A stretch of DNA of 7,067 nt from positions 1 through 7,067 of the forward strand of contig JAKJAE010000136.1 in assembly GCA_022707665.1 (NCBI GenBank). The letters run 5' to 3'. The position numbers were made by a program, and so were the translations under genes. Positions 1 through 4,520 of the stretch are shown here, piece by piece; the stretch's first letter is position 1, and each line of letters starts with the position of its first letter. The notes beneath the pieces are model-generated. The model had not been told where the DNA came from. It did no database searches and worked only from the letters and a program-made list of their open reading frames with translations. The DNA is from Chloroflexota bacterium (lineage in GTDB: Bacteria > Chloroflexota > Anaerolineae > B4-G1 > SLSP01).

Positions 1-2967
1 CAGGAGGACCGGGAAGAGCACGGGGAACATGGGTTTCATCAGGGTGAGCGCGCCGGGGACTTTGCCCATGGCGCGCATCATCTTGCCCATCCCGAGCGGC
101 ATGGCGTCGATGAGCTCGGGCCACATGGTGCCCATGAGGTCGGCGAAGCCCTGCGGGGTCATGAGGTCGATCATGGCTTCGAAGACGCCCCACTGGAACT
201 GGACCTCGGGATGGGGGTCGGGGAACTCGTAGCCCAGGGCGGCGGCGGCGAAGTGGGCCAGGTCCTGGACCTCGATGGGGACGCTGCGCTTTTGCTGCGA
301 GACGCGGAGCTGGACCTCGCAGCAGGGGCAGGCGGCAAGGACCTTTTGGGCGCCGACTTCGAGGGCCTCGTTGAGGCGGCTCTCGCCGATGCCGGCGGCG
401 ACGGGCGGTTCTTTGATGAGGGTGAGGACGCTGCCGCAGCAGTGGGCCTCGTCGCGGTTGTAGGGCATCTCGGCAAAGGTGACGTTGGGGATGGCCTGGA
501 TCATGCGCCGGGGCTCCTCGTAAACGTGGGAGACGCGGCCCATGTGGCAGGAGTCGTGCCAGGTGACGGTGACGGGCGCCAGGTCGTTGGCAGGGAAGGC
601 GAAGGCGCCTTTGTCGAGCTGTTCGGCGACGACCTCGCTGTAGTGTTTGGCCTTGATGTCGTAGTCCACGCCGAGCTTGGCGGCCCACTCGGGGTAGACG
701 TGGCGCCACATCATGTTGCACGCAGGGCAGGAGGTGATGACGGTGTCGGCACCGGCGGCCTTGACCGCGGCGATGTTCTTGCGCATGGTCTCGGCAAAGA
801 GATCCCACTTGCCCGCGACGAGCATGGGGGTGCCGCAGCAGTTCTCCTTGGGGCCGAGGTAGCCGAAGTCGACGTTCGCGGCGTCGAGGAGGCGGACCGA
901 GGCCATGCCGATGTCGTGTTCGACGTAGCTGGCGGTGCAGCCGGCGAAGTATACGGCGCCGGGCGCGTCCGGAGTCCCCACCTTCTTCCCGGTATGCTTC
1001 TCGCGTAGGTCCTCGGGGAACCAATCATCGCGGTTGCGCCGGTAGCCGGCCCAGATGTTGCCCTGATCCTCGAGGGCGGCGGCCATCATTTCGAAGGGCG
1101 GGAAGGTCATGCGCTGCTCTTCCTGGATGAGCTGGCCGCGGAGTTTCATCCACGAGGGCTCGATGGGCAGGGCGGCGGAGCAGCGGAGGTTGCAGAGCTC
1201 GCAGGTGGTGCAGGCGAGGAAGGTGTCGACCATGAACTGGTCCATCTTCTCGCGCCCCTCGAGGTACTCGCGGAGCCAGTACCACTTGCCGCGCGGGCTC
1301 TGGCTTTCCCAGCCGCGCCCGTAGTATTGGTCGCATTCCTGGACGCAGTAGCCGCACTGGGAACAGGCGTAGGCGTACCAGGCCACGTCGCCGGGGATGC
1401 CGCGGACCGGCTGCTCGGGGATCTGCTCGCCGACGTGCTCGGTCACGGCGTTGCCGAAGGGGCGGATGAGGGGCTCCATGGCGTTCGCCGCGATGAGGGC
1501 GTTGCTGATGATGGAGTTGCCGATGACCTTGCCGGGGTTGAGGATGCCGTGGGGATCGGTGCGGGCTTTGAAGGCCTTGATCGCTTTGACGCGCCCGGCA
1601 CCCAGGACCTGGGGGGCCATCCTGGAGTAGTAGAGGCCGGTGGCATAGGGACGACCGCCGTGTTTCGCGGCGATGCCGGAGATGGTGAGGGAGAGCGGGA
1701 AGACGAAGTTGTAGGTAAATTTGCGCTGGTCGGCGGGGATGAAGCCGAGGATGACGACCTCGGGCTCGCCCTTGGGGTTGTTGCCGTGGCGGATGAGGAC
1801 GCCTTCCTTGACGACGGGCTTCTGCACCTTTTCGGCGACCTCGGTGAGGGTGTTCGCCAGGCCCGAGAGCGGCACGACGAACTCGGCGGGCACGAGGCTG
1901 GGGCCCAGGCGCTTGACGGTCATGATGCGGAAGCGGTTGTCCCACTCGTGGTGGGCGATCTCGTCGCTGAGGAGCTGGGCTTCGCACTTCTCGGTCTTCA
2001 TGCCGGCCTGGATGCACTCACGTACCCGGGCGGCATCGCGCTGGCGGAAGGCGAGGGTGAGGATGTAGGCGGAAGGCAAGAGGACGCGCTTCTCGACCGG
2101 ATGGCCCTGGTGGGTCATCAGGGGTGCGCGGTTCTTGAGCTCGGCCATCTGAGGGTTGATGAAGTGCATCGACCAGAGCGGCAGGTCGGCTTCGAGGATA
2201 TGCTCGAGCAGGATCTGGACGCTGTGGGCCTCGGGACACCCCAGCGAGAGGACTTCGAGGGGCTCATCGGGGCGGACTTTGATCGTCATCTCGGTGACGA
2301 TGCCGGTGATGCCTTCGGCCTCGTAGATGAGGTCAAGGCGGTCGCCCTCGAAGACCTCGACGGTGCCATCCCCCAGGACGACGCGGGCGCTCAGGACGCT
2401 ATCGCGGAACCAGCCGGCCTCGAAGGAGCCGAAGCCGGCGCCGCCCTGGGCAAGCCAGCCGCCGGCGGTTGCCGACGGGTAGCTGCTGGGGTAGGAGCGC
2501 AGCGTCATCCCATGTTTCTTGAGCTCGCGGTCGGCATTCTCCCAGACGATGCCGGGCTGGAGGGTGGCGGTCCGGGCCTCCGGGTCGACGGCGAGCACGT
2601 TGGCCATGCGGAAGAAGTCGACGACGATGCCGCCCTTGACGGGCAGGACGCCGCCATAGCCGGAGGTGGCCTTGCCGCGGGGGATGAGGGGGATGCCTTG
2701 CATCCCCTGGATGCCTTGCATCCCCTGGATGCCTTGCATCCCCTGGATGCGTTGCGCGCCGGCCCACTTGACGAGGGCGACGATCTCGTCCTCGGAGGTG
2801 GGCTGCACAACCGCATCGGCCAGCGGGTTCCCGATCAAGGGTTTGATGAGGCTCGGCATCTCGCCCACGTCGTGGCTGTAGAGCTTGCGCTCCACGCGGC
2901 GCGTCGTCATACGATCGCCAAAGGTCGACTCGAGCCAGCTCACCCGATCAGCAGACAGCATCGCCAT
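1..2967 (-). CDS. FAD-binding and (Fe-S)-binding oxidoreductase, GlcD/GlcF-type fusion (3'-partial at left edge)
   Basis: The frame is open for 989 codons from the ATG at 2967 to base 1 with no stop, so the C-terminus is missing. An AGGAGG ribosome site 6 nt upstream fixes the start. Domains in order: FAD_binding_4-like region (about 40-210) with the P-R-G loop at 96-98 and a Gly-rich second motif at 168-186; oxidase C-terminal domain ending in the hallmark DPHGILNPGKV (471-481); two CxxCxxCxxxC [4Fe-4S] motifs (C535/538/541/545 and C586/589/592/596); CCG domain 1 (C677, CCG 710-712, C747, C750); CCG domain 2 (C807, CCG 843-845, C880, C883). The spacings fit CX31-38-CCG-X33-34-CxxC. Known for the family: flavin oxidation of a 2-hydroxy acid such as D-lactate or glycolate, with electrons passed through Fe-S clusters to quinone or another carrier. 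The substrate cannot be read from sequence. The tail (930-989) is Met-rich, and an 18-residue repeat lies at 75-92. It is probably co-transcribed with the upstream ArsR gene. The family call is firm; the substrate is unknown. Confidence 0.95.
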   Translation of the reverse strand, partial: MAMLSADRVSWLESTFGDRMTTRRVERKLYSHDVGEMPSLIKPLIGNPLADAVVQPTSEDEIVALVKWAGAQRIQGMQGIQGMQGIQGMQGIPLIPRGKATSGYGGVLPVKGGIVVDFFRMANVLAVDPEARTATLQPGIVWENADRELKKHGMTLRSYPSSYPSATAGGWLAQGGAGFGSFEAGWFRDSVLSARVVLGDGTVEVFEGDRLDLIYEAEGITGIVTEMTIKVRPDEPLEVLSLGCPEAHSVQILLEHILEADLPLWSMHFINPQMAELKNRAPLMTHQGHPVEKRVLLPSAYILTLAFRQRDAARVRECIQAGMKTEKCEAQLLSDEIAHHEWDNRFRIMTVKRLGPSLVPAEFVVPLSGLANTLTEVAEKVQKPVVKEGVLIRHGNNPKGEPEVVILGFIPADQRKFTYNFVFPLSLTISGIAAKHGGRPYATGLYYSRMAPQVLGAGRVKAIKAFKARTDPHGILNPGKVIGNSIISNALIAANAMEPLIRPFGNAVTEHVGEQIPEQPVRGIPGDVAWYAYACSQCGYCVQECDQYYGRGWESQSPRGKWYWLREYLEGREKMDQFMVDTFLACTTCELCNLRCSAALPIEPSWMKLRGQLIQEEQRMTFPPFEMMAAALEDQGNIWAGYRRNRDDWFPEDLREKHTGKKVGTPDAPGAVYFAGCTASYVEHDIGMASVRLLDAANVDFGYLGPKENCCGTPMLVAGKWDLFAETMRKNIAAVKAAGADTVITSCPACNMMWRHVYPEWAAKLGVDYDIKAKHYSEVVAEQLDKGAFAFPANDLAPVTVTWHDSCHMGRVSHVYEEPRRMIQAIPNVTFAEMPYNRDEAHCCGSVLTLIKEPPVAAGIGESRLNEALEVGAQKVLAACPCCEVQLRVSQQKRSVPIEVQDLAHFAAAALGYEFPDPHPEVQFQWGVFEAMIDLMTPQGFADLMGTMWPELIDAMPLGMGKMMRAMGKVPGALTLMKPMFPVLFPVLL
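2692..2754. repeat. 18-bp palindromic tandem repeat inside the oxidoreductase gene (3.5 copies)
   Basis: On the plus strand the unit GATGCCTTGCATCCCCTG occurs at 2692-2709, 2710-2727 and 2728-2745, followed by a half copy at 2746-2754 with one mismatch. On the coding strand it reads QGMQGI three times (residues 75-92), placed between R73-I74 and P93-L94 just before the P-R-G flavin loop. Each unit is self-complementary: GGATGC and GCATCC alternate with 3-nt spacers. The first copy extends to a perfect 8-bp stem (2689-2696 with 2700-2707, loop CTT). Being a multiple of 3, it leaves the frame intact. Confidence 0.95.
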
Positions 2968-2973
2968 AAAGAC

Positions 2974-2979
2974 CCTCCT
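2974..2979 (-). promoter_or_regulatory. Ribosome binding site of the oxidoreductase
   Basis: A perfect AGGAGG on the minus strand lies 6 nt before the ATG at 2967. The next in-frame ATG (2961) would sit 12 nt away, so this site selects the upstream start. Confidence 0.85.
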
Positions 2980-3001
2980 GAGATAAGCCAAGCAATAGGT
3001 C

Positions 3002-3018
3002 AAAAAGCACGTGAGTGC
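3002..3018 (-). terminator. Weak hairpin plus T5 between the ArsR gene and the oxidoreductase
   Basis: On the minus strand GCAC-TCAC-GTGC is followed directly by TTTTT. The stem is only 4 bp (5 with a G-T pair), so full termination is unlikely. At most it could act as a leaky terminator or a processing/attenuation point that lowers oxidoreductase mRNA relative to the regulator. It is the only structured element I see in the 66-bp gap. Confidence 0.25.
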
Positions 3019-3033
3019 CGCGTTGCCGGGACC

Positions 3034-3363
3034 TTACGCCTTGTTCACCACGCTCGCGCGGCCGGTCATGAGATCAGCGACATAGGCACGCAGGATTTCG
3101 ATGGCCTGGAGGATGCGGGGGTCGCTGAGGGAGTAGAAGATAGAGGTGCCATCGCGTTCGGCGACGACGAGGCCGCGCTCACGCAGGATGCGCAGGTGGT
3201 GGGAGACGGTGGGCTGGGCCACGTCGAGGAGCTCGGTGAGCTCGGAGACGTTGCGGGGGCGCTCGGCCACGTAGTAGAGCAACATGAGGCGCTTGGGATC
3301 GGCGATCCCTTCACAGACGTAGCGATGAAGGAGGAGGACTTCCTCCTCGGAAATCGGAGTCAT
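3034..3363 (-). CDS. ArsR/SmtB-family winged-helix transcriptional repressor
   Basis: A 109-residue protein, typical ArsR size. The start is placed at the ATG at 3363 because an AGGAG lies 5 nt upstream; an in-frame ATG at 3465 would read through the promoter and operator and is rejected. The helix-turn-helix spans about residues 39-64 (N-V-S-E-L-T-E-L-L, then recognition helix QPTVSHHLRILRERG), followed by a beta-wing at 65-80 ending in IFYSLSD. These proteins dimerise and repress from AT-rich inverted repeats until a ligand or redox signal releases them. The classical alpha-3 metal motif (ELCVCDL type) is absent: the equivalent stretch is SELTELLDV. The only Cys is C17, and the last helix has no His, so a classical As/Cd/Zn sensor is unlikely and the inducer is unknown. 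The gene is first in an apparent two-gene unit with the Fe-S flavoenzyme, which it probably controls along with itself. Confidence 0.93.
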   Translation of the reverse strand: MTPISEEEVLLLHRYVCEGIADPKRLMLLYYVAERPRNVSELTELLDVAQPTVSHHLRILRERGLVVAERDGTSIFYSLSDPRILQAIEILRAYVADLMTGRASVVNKA

Positions 3364-3381
3364 AGGTGCTCCTGGTGAAGC

Positions 3382-3405
3382 ATCGATATATTTGAATATA
3401 TAGAT
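3382..3405. promoter_or_regulatory. Probable ArsR-family operator (AT-rich inverted repeat)
   Basis: ATCGATATAT-TTGA-ATATATAGAT is a 10-4-10 inverted repeat with 9 of 10 pairs matching and a perfect ATATAT core (3386-3391 and 3396-3401). It overlaps the -10 end and the expected transcription start of the minus-strand promoter, where bound repressor would block RNA polymerase. Its size and AT-richness match known ArsR/SmtB sites; assignment to the adjacent regulator is inference. Confidence 0.75.
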
Positions 3406-3431
3406 TATAGAGCAGTTTGTGGAAATGGCAA
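3404..3431 (-). promoter_or_regulatory. Sigma70-type promoter of the ArsR-oxidoreductase unit
   Basis: On the minus strand TTGCCA (3426-3431) and TATAAT (3404-3409, consensus) are separated by 16 bp. The predicted transcription start near 3397 lies inside the operator, about 34 nt before the ArsR ATG. Confidence 0.8.
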
Positions 3432-3486
3432 GATGGATAGAGAGAAGAGAGAGCTTCGCTTGCAAGGACGATTTGCCCAGTGGCGC

Positions 3487-3527
3487 GGGCGCACAAGACA
3501 GCCTGCACCCGGAACGGGCGTGCGCCC
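3487..3527. repeat. Inverted repeat A (GGGCGCAC ... GTGCGCCC)
   Basis: Perfect 8-bp arms at 3487-3494 and 3520-3527 enclose 25 nt. The right arm also forms a compact alternative hairpin with its own left flank, GGGCG-TG-CGCCC (3516-3527). No T-tract follows on either strand, so it is not an obvious terminator. Confidence 0.6.
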
Positions 3528-3547
3528 TACGTTGTGGCAGCAGCAGA

Positions 3548-3564
3548 GCGGGCGAGACGCCCGC
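3548..3564. repeat. Inverted repeat B (GCGGGCG-AGA-CGCCCGC)
   Basis: Perfect 7-bp stem (3548-3554 with 3558-3564) with a 3-nt AGA loop, all G/C in the stem. No T-run follows. It resembles short GC-rich hairpins scattered in many high-GC bacterial genomes, from memory and unchecked. Confidence 0.7.
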
Positions 3565-3598
3565 GGTCCGAGATGTGAATCGGTTGGCGGCGGGAGAA

Positions 3599-3630
3599 CC
3601 CCTCGCAGGGTGCGGAAACCCTGCGAGGGG
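3599..3630. repeat. Inverted repeat C, 13-bp stem with GCGGAA loop
   Basis: CCCCTCGCAGGGT (3599-3611) pairs perfectly with ACCCTGCGAGGGG (3618-3630) around the loop GCGGAA. No T-tract follows on either strand. The loop, with its flanking T/A pair, is identical to that of repeat D although the stems differ. Confidence 0.9.
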
Positions 3631-3644
3631 AGGCTATGCGTGTG

Positions 3645-3678
3645 AGGTGCCGGGGACTGCGGAAAGTCCCCGGCACCT
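3645..3678. repeat. Inverted repeat D, 14-bp stem with GCGGAA loop
   Basis: AGGTGCCGGGGACT (3645-3658) pairs perfectly with AGTCCCCGGCACCT (3665-3678) around GCGGAA (3659-3664). Its right arm is duplicated immediately downstream, giving two competing partners for the left arm. Confidence 0.9.
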
Positions 3679-3698
3679 GAGAGTCCCCGGCACCTGAG
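3665..3698. repeat. 17-bp tandem direct repeat, two identical copies
   Basis: AGTCCCCGGCACCTGAG occurs at 3665-3681 and again at 3682-3698 with no mismatch. The first copy is the right arm of hairpin D; the second is an extra arm without its own left partner. It abuts the terminator of the tRNA gene. Confidence 0.9.
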
Positions 3699-3732
3699 AA
3701 AAGAAAGACGACGTAGTTGTAAAACCACGTCG
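3699..3732 (-). terminator. Intrinsic terminator of tRNA-Leu
   Basis: On the minus strand CGACGTGGTT-TTAC-AACTACGTCG forms a 10-bp stem (one G-T pair) with a tetraloop. It is followed by the T-rich run TCTTTCTTTTCT. It begins 12 nt beyond the tRNA 3' end, as expected for a single-gene tRNA transcript. Confidence 0.85.
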
Positions 3733-3744
3733 CCTGGGTTATAA

Positions 3745-3826
3745 TGCCGAAGGTGGGAGTTGAACCCACATGGGAGTTACCCGAGCGAGTTTGAGTCGCT
3801 TGCGTCTGCCATTCCGCCACTTCGGC
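3745..3826 (-). tRNA. tRNA-Leu (anticodon CAA)
   Basis: An 82-nt class II tRNA. The acceptor stem GCCGAAG pairs with CTTCGGC, followed by discriminator A; CCA is not encoded. The anticodon stem AGCGA/TCGCT encloses loop CTCAAAC, giving anticodon CAA (3793-3791), which reads the Leu codon UUG. The T arm is GTGGG-TTCAACT-CCCAC. The variable arm is long (GGG-TAACT-CCC), which is diagnostic of Leu-type class II tRNAs. It has its own promoter and terminator. Confidence 0.97.
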
Positions 3827-3835
3827 CTGGCAGGT

Positions 3836-3863
3836 AGTATAGCCAAGATTGCGGGTACGTCAA
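3836..3863 (-). promoter_or_regulatory. Promoter of tRNA-Leu
   Basis: On the minus strand TTGACG (3858-3863) and TATACT (3836-3841) are 16 bp apart, ending 9 nt before the mature tRNA. The predicted start falls within a few nt of the tRNA 5' end. It occupies most of the 58-bp gap shared with the divergent sigma-factor gene. Confidence 0.8.
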
Positions 3864-3884
3864 GATAGCAGAGCTCTAACCGCG

Positions 3885-4490
3885 ATGACAGCAACGGTCG
3901 AGACCTGGGACGAGAGCGCATTGGTGACTGCCGCGCAGCGCGGCAGCATTGATGCGTTCAATGAGCTGATCCTGCACTATCAGATCCAGGTCTATAACCT
4001 GGCGTATCACATTATGCACGACCCGGCAGCCGCGGACGATGCGACGCAGGAGGCGTTCATCTCGGCCTATGGGGCGCTGAAGCACTTCCGCGGGGGGTCG
4101 TTTCGCGCCTGGTTGCTGCGGATCGTGAGCAACGCGTGCTATGACGAGCTGAGGCGACACAAGCGCCGGCCCAAGATCTCGTGGGAGGACTTTGGCGATA
4201 TGGATGAGGAGGCCAACCCCCACCTGGTGGACCCCGGCGCACGCCCCGAGGAGTCGATGCAGCAGACGGAACTCCGGAAGGCGCTCGAGCGGGCGCTGGC
4301 GAAGCTGCCGGAGCACCACCGGACGGCGATTGTGCTGGTCGACAGTTTGGGGCTCTCCTACGAGGAAGCGGCGGAGGCGATGGGGGTCGCCCTGGGAACG
4401 GTGAAATCGCGCCTGGCGCGGGCTCGCGGCGAGATGCAGGCCCTGCTCCAGGAGGAACAGGAACTTTTGCCCACGCGCTACCGTCTATAG
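3885..4490 (+). CDS. ECF-type RNA polymerase sigma factor (RpoE-like, sigma-70 family)
   Basis: A 201-residue protein with the two-domain ECF layout. Region 2 spans about 22-95: the DATQEAFISAY segment (52-62) corresponds to the core-binding helix, and the W76-to-R95 helix with its basic end to the -10 recognition region. Region 4 spans about 130-187, with helix-turn-helix LSYEEAAEAMGVALGTVKSR (157-176) for -35 recognition. It redirects RNA polymerase to a dedicated regulon, normally held inactive by a membrane anti-sigma factor, and the gene 30 bp downstream fits that role. The start is uncertain: the ATG at 3885 has no clear Shine-Dalgarno, while an in-frame TTG at 3849 would add 12 residues and reach into the divergent tRNA promoter. 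The ATG is preferred because homology begins shortly after it. Confidence 0.93.
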   Translation: MTATVETWDESALVTAAQRGSIDAFNELILHYQIQVYNLAYHIMHDPAAADDATQEAFISAYGALKHFRGGSFRAWLLRIVSNACYDELRRHKRRPKISWEDFGDMDEEANPHLVDPGARPEESMQQTELRKALERALAKLPEHHRTAIVLVDSLGLSYEEAAEAMGVALGTVKSRLARARGEMQALLQEEQELLPTRYRL

Positions 4491-4520
4491 CGTAGCATTA
4501 ATGTGGGAGGACCATTGGTT

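Larger units (their letters stand above)
3432..3698. other. Gene-free intergenic island packed with inverted repeats
   Basis: No convincing gene lies between the ArsR promoter and the tRNA terminator: short open frames here lack ribosome sites and recognisable domains, and run through the hairpins. The right two thirds hold at least four different inverted repeats in a row, listed separately. The left part (3432-3486) shows only a purine-rich stretch and no clear signal. The two flanking genes are both on the minus strand, so the island lies between the tRNA terminator and the ArsR promoter. Confidence 0.8.

Noticed and set aside
211..1008. 265-codon plus-strand open frame
   Set aside because: Antisense to the CCG domains of the oxidoreductase; low-complexity Gly/Val/Asp-rich translation without motifs.
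1025..2017. 330-codon minus-strand open frame
   Set aside because: Out-of-frame shadow on the same strand as the oxidoreductase; Arg/Pro/His-rich translation typical of frame-shifted high-GC genes.
2692..2754. CRISPR-like array
   Set aside because: Units are directly adjacent with no spacers and are in frame inside a conserved gene, so this is a coding tandem repeat.
1327..3378. 683-codon plus-strand open frame opposite the oxidoreductase
   Set aside because: It is antisense to a frame with complete flavin and Fe-S motifs, has an Asp/Gly/Ala/Val/Leu-rich composition with no domain, and runs through the ArsR gene. It is a by-product of high-GC codon use.
3419..3697. Short plus-strand open frames in the intergenic island
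   Set aside because: They read straight through the inverted repeats, lack ribosome sites, and give translations without recognisable features.
3699..3826. tRNA-Leu as an integration site for a mobile element
   Set aside because: No second copy of the tRNA 3' end, integrase or transposase is visible in the window.
3812..3840. Possible plus-strand promoter (TTCCGC, 17 bp, TAGTAT) for the sigma-factor gene
   Set aside because: The -35 match is poor and the elements lie within the tRNA gene and its promoter; not enough to call.
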